A DNA stretch of 64,000 bases from Sclerotiophoma versabilis (taxonomy: Eukaryota; Ascomycota; Dothideomycetes; Pleosporales; Didymellaceae), in the NCBI GenBank assembly GCA_012274445.1, contig JAAROD010000081.1, positions 868,001-932,000 on the forward strand, written 5' to 3'. Made by a program: the position numbers and the translations under genes. The notes beneath the pieces are model-generated. The model was given only the letters and a program-made list of their open reading frames with translations, was not told where the DNA came from and searched no databases. Positions 41,971 to 53,043 of this stretch are shown in pieces. The number at the start of each line of letters is the position of its first letter. Within the stretch, counting starts at the first letter, position 1.

Positions 41971-44144
41971 ATGCCTTCCGCCGCGCCCGTCACCGGCTCT
42001 GCCCCCAACCAGGCAGGCACCTCCACCGAGGGCCTGTCTGCCAACGACAACATCCGTCGCTTCGAGGCTCCCAGCCGTGCGCTGACCCCGCCGCCCTCGC
42101 ACACCCTCTTCCACCCCAAGACACGATGCTTTGTCTAGTAAGGACCCCGCTCCTCTGCTGCCTCCCCAGAACCGCCCCGCTAACCGCCCGTGAACAGCGG
42201 CCTGCAGCCCCGTGCCGTGCAGGGCATGCTCGACTTCGACTTCATCTGCAAGCGCAAGCAGCCCTCCGTTGCCGGTATCATCTACACATTCGGCGGCCAG
42301 TTCGTCAGCAAAATGTGCGTGCCAAGCCATTCTTCTGCACCCTGCAATTGCACTGCTAATTCCTCGCTGCAGGTACTGGGGAACCAGCGAAACCCTGCTG
42401 CCCGTCTACCAGTCGGTTGAGAAGGCCATGGCCAAGCACAGCGACGTCGACACCGTCGTCAACTTCGCCTCGTCCCGCTCCGTCTACCAGTCCACCATGG
42501 AGCTGCTCGAGTTCCCTCAGATCAAGTCGATTGCCATCATTGCCGAGGGTGTGCCCGAGCGCCGCGCTCGTGAGATCCTGCACGTTGCCCAGAAAAAGGG
42601 CGTCACCATCATTGGCCCCGCCACCGTTGGTGGTATCAAGCCCGGTGCGTTCAAGATCGGTAACACTGGTGGTATGATGGACAACATTGTTGCCTCCAAG
42701 CTCTACCGCCCCGGCTCCGTTTCATACGTCTCCAAGTCCGGAGGTATGTCCAACGAGCTGAACAACATCATTGCCAACACCACCGACGGTGTGCTCGAGG
42801 GTGTTGCCATTGGTGGTGACAGGTACCCCGGTACCACTTTCATCGACCACGCTCTGCGATACCAGGCCGACCCAGACTGCAAGATCATTGTCATTCTCGG
42901 TGAAGTCGGTGGTGTCGAGGAGTACCGCGTCATCGAGGCCGTCAAGTCTGGTCAGATCACCAAGCCCATTGTTGCTTGGGCCATCGGTACCGTTGCTGGT
43001 ATGCTGAAGACTGAGGTCCAGTTCGGTCACGCTGGTTCTTTCGCCAACTCTCAGCTCGAGACCGCCACGACCAAGAATAAGTCTATGCGCGAGGCTGGCA
43101 TCTACGTCCCCGAGACTTTCGAGGAGATGCCCGCTACTCTCGCTCAGGTTTACCAGAAGCTCGTCAAGGACGGCACAATCAAGCCCAAGCCCGAGCCCGT
43201 TGTTCCCAAGATCCCCATCGACTACTCGTGGGCGCAGGAGCTTGGCCTTATCCGAAAGCCCGCTGCCTTCATCTCCACCATCTCCGACGACCGTGGTCAG
43301 GAGCTGCTGTACGCCGGTATGCCCATCTCCGACGTCTTCAGGGAAGAGATCGGCATTGGTGGTGTCATGTCCCTCCTGTGGTTCCGCCGCCGTCTGCCCA
43401 ACTACGCCAGCCGTTTCCTTGAAATGGTGCTTATGTTGACTGCTGACCACGGTCCTGCTGTGTCCGGAGCCATGAACACCATCATCACCACCCGTGCTGG
43501 CAAGGACCTCATCTCCGCGCTCGTCTCTGGTCTCCTGACCATCGGCTCGCGATTCGGTGGTGCTCTTGACGGCGCAGCTGAGGAGTTCAGCAAGGCTTTC
43601 GACAAGGGTCTCAGCCCCCGTGACTTTGTCGACACCATGAGGAAGGAGAACAAGCTGAGTAAGTTATCCACAATCGAATTTTTTCCTTGCAATTTCTAAC
43701 GGCTCCACAGTCCCCGGTATCGGCCACAGGATCAAGTCCCGCAACAACCCTGATCTTCGTGTCGAGCTCGTCAAGGAGTACGTCAAGAAGAACTTCCCCA
43801 GCACAAAGCTACTCGACTACGCCCTTGCCGTCGAGAGCGTCACAACGTCCAAGAAGGACAACCTTATCCTCAACGTCGACGGTTGCATTGCTGTCTGCTT
43901 CGTCGACCTTGTCCGTAACGGTGGTGCTTTCACCAATGAGGAGGCCGAGGACTACCTGAAGATGGGTGTCCTCAACGGTCTGTTCGTGCTTGGTCGCTCG
44001 ATCGGTCTGATTGCCCATTTCCTCGACCAGAAGAGGCTGAGGACCGGTCTCTACAGGCATCCCTGGGACGACATCACCTACCTTCTGCCTTCCCTGCAGG
44101 GTGGTGCACCAGGTGCTGAGGGTCGTGTTGAGGTTAGCTTGTAG
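41971..44144 (+). CDS. acl1: ATP-citrate lyase subunit 1 (CoA-ligase / citrate-synthase-like subunit)
   Basis: Catalytic partner of ACL2. Exons are 41971-42137, 42198-42314, 42373-43658 and 43711-44144, giving 667 residues. The N-terminal about 50 residues are a variable Ser/Pro/Ala-rich arm. Next is the succinyl-CoA-synthetase-alpha-like CoA-binding part ([52 protein letters not shown]). The phosphorylated histidine is in [12 protein letters not shown] (about H314). The C-terminal citrate-synthase-like domain includes [19 protein letters not shown] and [15 protein letters not shown]. Codon use is C-biased. The split two-gene form is the standard arrangement in filamentous ascomycetes. Confidence 0.97.
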
Positions 44145-45905
44145 ATTCATGCAACGGAAAAAAGGTTACATGCGGTTCTGGTCGCTTGATGTTTGACCTG
44201 GACAGGCGTTCTGAGCGTGCTAGACAGATTCTTTACACAGAATTGTGGGATTTGTAGCAATATCCGCTAGCTGTGGGCGGAGATACAATATTTTAATGCA
44301 ATAAGACGACAACACGTACGAACTGCTCTTGTTCTTTGCGTCCACAGTGATTCAACGGCACTATACTCGATGGCTGGAACACATAAGCACATCACTGCAC
44401 CCGTGGGTTTGCGACATGTTCAGAGGTGTGTAGAGAACACACGTAGAATCACGACATCAAACGGGAAACGCCACTACCCTTGCAGCGACAGGGAAAGGAT
44501 CGTCTGTTAGGTTCAATGGCGGTCAGAAGCTCGATATTTCGCAGTAGGCTATCATGGTGAACCCTAGGTTCTGAAGGTGGATTACTTCACTTGCTTACAT
44601 ATCAGAGAGTAAATCTATGTATACTCTTACAACTTGCGTGTAGCATGTCCGACCATAGTATACTAGTAGCCGACCCTACCCTGGATGTGTAAGTAGATCC
44701 AAAACCACTTCCACGCGCCCCATACATGCTTTCAGCTCCTACAGACTCGGCACGCACAGCGTCGAAGCAACAACAACCGTAAAGGAGTCGGGTGCGTGTG
44801 GATGCAGGTACACCCGTACTGCAAGGGTTGCACTGCACGTTGCTGAAATGTGCCTGGCATGGTTCGAGTGCTGCGCTATCGAATTGTACCACGGAACATC
44901 ATGACTGCAATGGATGACGGGAATGCGCCCGGGTGTGCTGACCGGTGCAGGTGTAAGCTAGAGCGTAAGAGGACTAGTGGGCGCCTACGCACTAGAAGAG
45001 CCGGGTGGAGGACCGATACCAGCCTCCACAATTGATATTTTTTGATGGAGTGGCTGTTGTTGAGCTTTGGACGACACCTTGACGGAAGCAAGCATGGAGC
45101 TGAGAGGTATCCCATGTGCGTTGCACGCGGCTTAATTTCATGCAGTGCGACAGTGGCGGAATGCGGACTCTCTATTTCCGGAGCTTCACTGTTCAGCTTG
45201 TTAACCACATCCACGGTTGCGGCCCGTTCGCTTGCGGAAACGAAAGAAGCGAGCTGGATGCTGCCAGCCGCAGATGCTGGCTGAGCGAGGAACAGACAGA
45301 GCCTTGCGCTGTGCCTGTGATTTTTGAATCTCAAGGACATCACTGGCTGCGGAATGGAAGACGCACAAGCTCGTCAACATATTGCGGCCTGCAAGATGAT
45401 GGATGGCGTGAACTTTGGGCTGAAGCGTGACTTTGTAGGCTGTAGCTTGTGAGCGACCCCACCCGTAAGCTGCAGATGTAAAGCTTGAAGCTCTTGGACC
45501 TCGTAAGGCTATTGCTCGATCGTGGAAAGTGCAAAGCACGAATCAGGCGTAGAAAGGACCAAGCCTGGACAACCACCACATCGCCGTCATGGCGACAGAT
45601 GTGTGCGTCTCAAGGGAATTTACATCTACTGCACCTTCAGTAGACTACTCTCGGAGGTGCGACCCCTTAGCGCTGTAGGGCCGATGAGATCATACGGAAT
45701 GGGCCTAAGCTCGTGAGGCGTGCTCTTTGTGCTGGCAATCAGCTTCTTAGCCGGTAAGCCTTGCTGCATGCGAGCTCGTGGTCTACCAAGTGGATAAGTA
45801 GTCGCATCCTGTCCTGTTCCTGGCTCTCAGCCTTGTGCTGGGTTTTCTCCAGGTTCCAGCCAGTCGTCGCCCTCAAGACGTCTCTCACACCTCGGACTGG
45901 CCATT
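44145..45905. other. 1.76 kb intergenic region, no supported gene
   Basis: 3' flank of acl1 and 5' flank of the phosphatase-like gene. Short overlapping open frames on both strands, none with a recognisable domain or convincing splice structure. Confidence 0.5.
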
Positions 45906-47753
45906 ATGTTCGCGCTTTCGCTGACAGTCCTGGCCTCGGCCTGGCTTGTTAATGCCCTGGGCGATGACAGCTACCATCCTCATGGCGCATTCGCGTTTAT
46001 TCGATCTGGAGAGCGCACACCGGTTCTGACAGGTGACACTCGAGTTTTGACCGCGGTGGGTGCGCAGCAGATGTACCAGTTGGGCCAAAACCTGAGAACC
46101 AGGTGGATCGATAGCGACGGCGATGCTGGACTTGGTAGACAGAATATCGCAAACATGTCAGTCGACATGTTGAACAACGACCAGATTTCTGTCCAGACGT
46201 TGGATACACAGTACCTCGTGTCGTCGGCGCAAGCTTTCATGCAGGGCATGTACCCTCCACATGCTCTCGGCAATTCGACTGGACTTGGTGATTCGACCGG
46301 CCTACTGGCGGACGGTTCAATTGTGCAGGCCCCTCTGAATGGATACCAGTATGCGACTGTTCAATCCTTCAGCCCGTTTACGTATAACTCATTCTACGTG
46401 GCTGGCAACCAGAATTGCCCGTCGGCGAAGCTACAGTCCCTGCAGTATACGGTTTCTGACGACTTTGAAAGCACTAAAGCTGCCAGCAAGGAGACATACG
46501 ACAGTTTACAAACCAGCTGGTTCCAGGGCAACCTACTGGATGATCAGAGGTAAGTCGAATGGCTAAGTGGTCTATAAGCAACTCAAAAGAGTTAACACCC
46601 CCCTAGAGACTATGATCACGCCCTCGAGATCTGGGACTATATATCATACCAATACGCGCACAATCGCACAATCTACGAAAGACTAACAGGAAACCCTTTG
46701 TACACTGGGGTCTACAACGCAACGCGCTACTACGCAGACGAATATGCCTGGAACTTCTGGGGCAACACTGCATCCTCTGGGAACGACACGGACAATCAGG
46801 CCATTGGCGGCAAGACACTCGCTGCAGAGATAGTGCATCAGTTCCAGAACCTCATAACCGATCGCAAGAATCATAGCACGTCTACTGCCGGAGTATCGCA
46901 CCCAATCACACTCCTGTTCGGCGAGATAGACCCTATGATCAACTTGATGAGCTTGATGCTCATAGACAGCCGCGACAAGAACTTCCGCGCCATCCCGCCC
47001 TACGCCTCCGCTATGATCTTTGAGCTCTTCTCCACAAGCCAGAACGGGACCTTCCCCCAAGACGATGCCGATCTGTTTGTGCGCTTTTACTACCACAACG
47101 GCACTACGGATTACAATGGCCAGCTAATCGCGTTTCCCATGTTCAACCACGGACCCAGCCAGACAGATATGAAGTGGACAGACTTCAATCTGATGTTTTC
47201 GAAAATCATGCTTCCTACCGTCGTGGACTGGTGTACCACATGTAGTGCGCCGAGTCTATTCTGCACTGGTGTTGACTCGGATACCATTCTCGTCTCAAAC
47301 CCGAAGGCGAAGAATAGTAGCAAGGCGCATTCCATCTCGCCTGCCGTTGCTGGCGTTATTGGCGCGGTCGTCACCCTCGCTGTTGCGGGCCTGCTCTTTG
47401 CGCTTGCGATGCTGGCAGGCGGTGTCCGCTTCCATCGCGTGCAGCGCCGTCCCAAGTCTGAATTGGGCGGTTTCAAAGGCTCGAACAAACTCGCATCTGA
47501 TCCCGACGTTGCCAACTTGTCCAAGAGCGGTGCCATGCCTGCTGGCATTGTGAGCTTTGGCGCTACGAACACTGCTGCTGGCACAGATGGTAGGACACGG
47601 CATGAGAGAGTCGGTAGTTGGGAACTCCGACAGAAAGAGTTCGGCAACTACAAGAGTGGAGATATGGGCGAGGAGTTCCCGAGTCCGAGGGAGAGTTTCG
47701 AGCACATCGACGCCGTAGCAAGTCGACCTGTGCAGCCGAGGGAGAGCGTTTGA
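45906..47753 (+). CDS. membrane-anchored histidine-acid-phosphatase-like protein lacking the catalytic His
   Basis: Exons 45906-46549 and 46607-47753, 596 residues. A signal peptide (about 1-17, MFALSLTVLASAWLVNA) is followed by a luminal or extracellular domain of the histidine acid phosphatase fold, a single membrane span at about 477-505 (VAGVIGAVVTLAVAGLLFAL) and a cytoplasmic tail of about 95 residues with Ser/Arg-rich stretches. The family catalytic motif RHGxRxP reads RSGERTP (R33-P39), with Ser34 in place of the phospho-accepting His. The late HD/HAE motif is not recognisable either (LLFGEIDPMINL). Several NxS/T sites (NRT, NAT, NDT, NHS, NGT) suit a glycosylated surface domain. Probably a non-catalytic surface or sensor-like protein; the role is unknown. 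Confidence 0.8.
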
Positions 47754-48201
47754 GATGAATTAGGGGGGGTGGGGGGTGGGGGGTTCTCTTTACGGTTTTG
47801 ATCATGCTGGGAACTTGACTAAGGCTTATGCTTGGGGTTTGGCTTGGAAAACTATGGGAAGGGTGACTGGACTGAACCTTCGCTTCGACACGATCATGAT
47901 ACCCGGCTTTTAAGCCTTCTTGTCTCTTACTTTACGATATACTACGACACTCGCTTAACGACGCAATGAATACAACAAGCACGTAAACCTCTTCCGTTCA
48001 TGTATTGCGGTTGATTCTATCTGAATCGATGTGACAGGTCGGTTGAGGTTGAAAACTTCGGTCACTGATGTTGACTTGAGCCTCAAAGCACATGTTTGAC
48101 TCTGAAAAACACGCGTACCATTTCTGTACTCTGGGTAGTCACAAGTCACAAGCCGCAGCTTTCACCACCCCATGCGCGTACATCCCTCCTTCATCCCTCC
48201 T
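47754..48201. other. convergent 3' intergenic region
   Basis: The phosphatase-like and CLC genes converge here. It contains interrupted G-runs at 47764-47783 and a short tandem repeat at its right edge. No gene seen. Confidence 0.5.
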
Positions 48202-48213
48202 TCATCCCTCCTT
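48181..48213. repeat. 11-bp tandem repeat across the CLC stop codon
   Basis: Three head-to-tail copies of catccctcctt (plus-strand reading). The stop codon of the CLC gene (48202-48204, minus strand) lies inside the array. Confidence 0.85.
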
Positions 48214-50811
48214 CAAACCCTCTACAAAGCCGACTAGACGTTTCTTGATTACGACGCCTACGAGTGCCCCAGTCCCCTCTTCAGTGACACATAGATACCG
48301 CAGCCCCAGCTTGGCAAACATCTCAATTGCATACTCCAGCGGTGCCTTTTTGCAGACTGTGAGTGGCGTGCGGTCTACAAACGGACTCAGGTCAATCTCA
48401 AGACTATCCGGCGGCACACCATCGATCGTGTGGCCAAGCAGCCTGACGTGAAAATCCCGTCGTGAAGATGACAGTGGTATAGAGGGTGAGAGTTGCTCTA
48501 GGCCGAACGTGAGTTCGGCTTGCGAGATATAGCCTTGCAGCACGGGAATCGTCGAGGGAGGACGTGTTTGCACGAGGACGAGGCCTGCATCCATAAGGCC
48601 TCTGCTCCTCAAGGCGGTCAATTTCTGCCTTAGGAGAGAGAACAGGACTGTATTGTCTGGCGGGACGTGGACGGTGATGTCGTCCATTGTCTTCTTGGGT
48701 GGGATTAATGCGCTGACTTTGAGGCCCTTCTTGCGCACGATTTGCAGCGCGACGTCCGGGTCTAAGAAAGGGTGTCCGAGCACGGATTGTGCAAGGTCGT
48801 ATACGCCTTCTGCGGAGATGGCGTCCGCGACCCATTTTGCAACGAGAATCGCGAACATATGTGGCACGACGTATTGTAGCTCGCCTGTGAGCTCGAACAT
48901 GATGACTGCAAGGCTGATGGTCATTCGACTCACTCCAGCGAGGAACGCAGCAGCGCCTACGAGCGCGAAGATGCCTGGTGAGACGTCGTTGGGCGTGTAA
49001 GGAAGTAGGTAACCGACTAGACGGCCAAAGAGAGCGCCGGCATCGAGAGCAGGGATAATGACACCGGACGGAACTTTGCAGCCGAATGTGATGATCGTGA
49101 GTGCGAGTTTGACAAGGATGCCATATGTAAGCCAGCCTACATATGCCCAGTTGGTTGTGTCAGTATGCGATTCGTGAAGGCAGACAAAGGAGTGTGCTGA
49201 TGCATCATCTCTGCAGTCGACCAGGACGTTCTTGAGGATGATATCACCCGGTTCGCGAGTTAGTGGGTTCGGAAATTGGAGCAGAGCGGTGGCTAGTACG
49301 ACAATGCCAACTTCAAAAACTGGGTTGGCCTTGATGATAGGGATTTTGCGGAAGTGTTTGCTCCAGATGAAGTTCAGTTTGCAGAAGAGACCGCCAAAAA
49401 TGCCGCCTGCTATACCCAACAGTGTGAAGACGAGGTAGTGCGCAGGCTCGTACTCGGTCCCGTACTTGGTTTCAAAGAGGACGAGTTTGCCTGTGCCGGT
49501 AGGATTCAATTGTCTGAGGACGATGGCTGCGGTCAAACTGCAGAGGAACGCTCGCCAGAGGACTTTGCGAGGGAAGTAGGTGCTGATCTGAAGGTCATCA
49601 ATTATGGACTCACAAATTCGTTTGACTAATACAATACCTCTTCGTAGCTGAACAACACGCCTCCAATTGGGGCGCCAAAAGCTACGCTCAAACCACTCGA
49701 GCAAGACGCACTCAGCAATTCGCGCATCTTCCTTCCGTTGTCTTTGTATTTTGGGAAGCGCATGCCTACCAAATAGCCAACACATGTGGATATGTGCACG
49801 AACTTTTTAAAACGCTGGTTAGAGAACGATTCGTAGTCAAAGACAGAGTAGTACGCTTACCGGTCCTTCCTTACCAAGACACATTCCTGTGCTCACAGCA
49901 AATACCGCACCAAAAGCCTTGACAACAAGGACTCGAAGTGAGAGGAACGATGGAATTGAGAAGCCGCTCAAAATAGTCTTTATCTCTGGTATGCCACTAC
50001 CAGCAGCCATATACATAACCTTCCCGCCTCCTGCAGTAGTTGTGAGAGCAGGAATCCGTACACCAGTCGAGACGTGTGAGCTATTCTGCTTCGCTATGGG
50101 AGGCGATGAAGGTCGCTCGTTGGCTACGTCAGCAGAAGGCAGTTGACTCCTTGTCATCATCGTCGCACTGGAGCTGATGGTGCCGAAGACGATGGCCATT
50201 GCCACGTAGATTGCAAAGCTCCTGGCATAATTGTCAGACCAGGGATGCCACTTATCGCAATTTGGCTCATCACCGCCCCTCTCGGTGAAGAGGAAGAGTT
50301 TTGACGTTGAATTTAATGTGTCTTGCCGACAGCAATTCTCCCGACTCTTCCATGGGTTGGTACTGCAGTAACCCATCTTCCAGTCCGCGATTGTAGCTAC
50401 AGCAATGTCGACGACAAAAGCAACTACAGCTGTTAGAGCGCCGATTATCACCACAGCGACCCATCCTGAGCACGCATCAAAGAGCGAGAGGAGTTTGTGA
50501 CGCAGGCTAGGAAGAGAATTAATCTGGCGGAAGCGGTACGAATCTTTGACCTGTTCATGTTAGAAAGCAGCTACTGAAGACTACCCAAGCAAGAACACCC
50601 ATACAAGATCATGAAGCCAATCAATAGTGGTGTAATCATTATACGGTAGGCGTTCGCCCACTGTACTGTCGGCCAGTTGCTGTTCTTCTTTAGATAGAGT
50701 CGAGGATATCGCAGAGGCTGTTTCTATGTCTTGCGCATGCTGTAGTTGAGACACTCGAGGGTCGTACAGAAGTGGCGTTCGTTCGTTGTCTGCCTCCGGA
50801 TCTGGAGACAT
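48202..50811 (-). CDS. GEF1: CLC-family chloride/proton exchanger with CBS domains
   Basis: Intracellular CLC antiporter of the Gef1/ClC-3 to 7 type, likely in endosome, Golgi or vacuole membranes. Minus-strand exons are 50811-50605, 50550-49861, 49802-49638 and 49587-48202, giving 815 residues. The acidic N-terminus has a dileucine-like ERTPLL. The three selectivity signatures are present: GSGIPEIK (about 253), GKEGPFVH (gating Glu at about 297) and GCKVPSGVIIPALDAGALFG. The proton glutamate is kept (LFSYEE, about E353/E354), which predicts coupled exchange rather than a passive channel. Two CBS domains follow the last membrane helix (KVSALIPPKKTMDDITVHV; DLSPFVDRTPLTVCKKAP). The intron between GKEGP and FVH splits the second signature. 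Confidence 0.93.
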
Positions 50812-51512
50812 GGCTCAGAAGTTTGTTGTGCTGAGCAGTGTGATATAAACCCCAGACATGACTGCGAGCTATCCGGTAGATATGGCATCGAGAGTACGAA
50901 GCCACATGCACAGTGACGCTGCCATATCTACAAGTGCTCGCTTATCAATAGCGGAGTACTAGGATTAAGCTGGGGAAGCTTGCCGTAAGGGGTCCAGAAT
51001 GATCGAGTTTGGATGTGGAGAGATAAGGTAGCGTGGGAGGCGTCGCTATGATAGGCCCGAGTCACGTACACAACACTAGCTGGATTGGCGTGTTATCGAC
51101 CTCGCACTGCAGATGCGCCGTTAAAGGCGTGGCAACAGCGATTGCGAGTGTTAGCAATCGCGGTGTGGGAGACAGTTATTCGAGAGAGTGTTTCCACGCA
51201 CTATTAATGCCGGTGAAACATGCCTGGAGAAAAGGGTTATTGGAAACTGTATGGGATATAAGTAGAGCTACAGTACCATAATCATACAGTCGTTACATGC
51301 GACAAGAACACGCGCGCTCTGATATCCAGACCAGATACGCCAAATTACCATTCCCTGTTGTAGAAAGCCGACCGAGCCGCCGTCCAGGCCCGAGTACATC
51401 GATATTGCCACATACGAGCGTTCGAACCGTCGAACCACCGGTCCGCAAGATATCAAGGAACCAAAGGAAAAGTCGTGCAAGAAAAGTAGCAGTCAATGCT
51501 GCTTGGCAGACC
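50812..51512. other. intergenic region
   Basis: 5' flank of the CLC gene and 3' flank of the HMG-box gene. A 278-codon plus-strand open frame from 51297 overlaps the HMG-box exons antisense and has no recognisable domain. Confidence 0.5.
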
Positions 51513-52553
51513 CTAGGCCTTGGCCTGAGCAGCTGCCTCACGAGTGTACCTCTGTCTTTCAGCCGCAGCCTGGTCCTCGAACCGCTGTTGTGTCATGTCA
51601 GCTTAACTTCCCTATATGTACTTGTGGAAGCAGCATACCTGTTTCTCGTTGGCACTCAGCGCCTTCCATTCCTGACTAATAAGCTTAGCTCTTCCGCCAA
51701 CGGCAATACCCTTGAAATCGGGGCTCGTTTGGCGCTCAGCAAAGAAGAAGGTCCATGCGGACTGCGGACGCTTCACCCGGCGCTCGTCCACGATAGGCTG
51801 GGTATGAGCAGGGTTGTTATTGTTCTTGAGCTTTCCCGCAAGTTTCTTCCTGAGCTGGATGCGTGCGTTGTTGGCAATGCGGATCTGGTCAGGCGTGTGC
51901 GACTCAACCCAGGCCTTGTACTCAGCAGCGCGGGCTTCGTTGCGCTCAGCGGCCAGGTGATTCCATTTCTGTGTGAAAGGTCAGTACATGATGTTGGTGA
52001 CTTGGGTGAAGGAGATTACCTCGTGCTCAGCAGGCGTGACGTTCTTCCAGTTTGCGGCTGTCTCAGACAAATTGGGCCGGCCCTGCTTCTGAAGAGCCTT
52101 GACTGTCTCGGAGGTGTAGACATGATAAGCTGAGATTGAATTACGAGTGACGGGCTCTCTGAGCGCAAGCTCCTTCAGTCTGGCCACGACCTTCCTCTCC
52201 TTCTCTTTATCTGTGAGCTCCTTCTTGGGCTTCCTGGCTGGCTTTTTAGGGGCAGCCTTCTTTTTAGCCTTCTTAGGTGCGGCCTTCTTCGTGGCAGGCT
52301 TCTTCGCGGTGGTCGTCTTCTTCACCGACTTTCCCGCTGCGGCTTTCGCCTTGACGGCCTTCTTGACCGTTTCGGTGGGGCTCGTGGTTGCATACGAGCG
52401 GAGCTGGAGCTGCGACAGGTGCGACAGAGTGCGGATGGGCAGGAAGGGGGCGGCGCGGGCAGTCTGGGCGAGGGACGCGAGCTTGGGCAGGTCGTGTGTA
52501 GCTTGTTTGGGCACCTCGGCCGCCAAGCGGCAGAGCATGCCGCGGGCCAGCAT
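51513..52553 (-). CDS. two-HMG-box protein, probably mitochondrial nucleoid (ABF2/TFAM-like)
   Basis: Minus-strand exons are 52553-52020, 51968-51639 and 51584-51513, giving 311 residues. The first about 55 residues resemble a mitochondrial presequence (MLARGMLCRLAAEVPKQ, later LQLRSYATTSP). A remarkable Lys/Ala/Pro/Thr tract follows (about 60-112, pieces like KKTTTAKKPATKKAAP), similar in composition to a histone H1 tail. Two HMG boxes come next: a divergent one at about 130-205 (ISAYHVYTSETVKALQKQG, ending AAERNEARAAEYKAWV) and a canonical one at about 228-300 (VKRPQSAWTFFFAERQ, ending RFEDQAAAERQRYT). By analogy with Abf2/TFAM it may compact mitochondrial DNA. A nuclear HMG protein is the alternative. 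Confidence 0.85.
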
Positions 52554-53043
52554 CGCGATGGTGTGCGGTCGCGTTAACGCGTGTGTTGTCTCACGGAGGG
52601 TCTGACGGGCGGCGGCTGTGCGGTCGGCGGGCAATTGGGCGGGCGCTGGTGAGGGACGGTTATGTCGTGTTCCGGATTGGGACGCGAGACAGAGCTTCCA
52701 TTGCCAAGACGGGTGGTTGGCAGCTGGGCCTTGCATAAGCGGAGAAGCGATCGACGGGACGTCAACAGCCGAGCCAAGTGATGAGTCAGTCACGCAACTC
52801 ACAACAACGCCATTGGCATGACGCCTTAGGGCAGGGCACTGAGACATCTACTTGTTCTCGATTGCGTGCAAATGAAAGCAAAGCAATCGCCAGGCCGCGA
52901 GAACGCCGCCCATACACAGCGCTACATGATGTATACACAAAACAAACGCATCCACCTTTTGCCAGATAGTCTAAATGATAGATCAAAGCATCGCTTGGAG
53001 ACGATCGCCAGACAGCAGTCCGCGATGGACATGGCTATGTCGA
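52554..53043. other. intergenic region
   Basis: Promoter side of the HMG-box gene and 3' flank of BCAT. No gene seen. Confidence 0.5.

Noticed and set aside
42722..43450. 242-codon minus-strand open frame antisense to acl1
   Set aside because: By-product of codon bias in acl1; no recognisable family.
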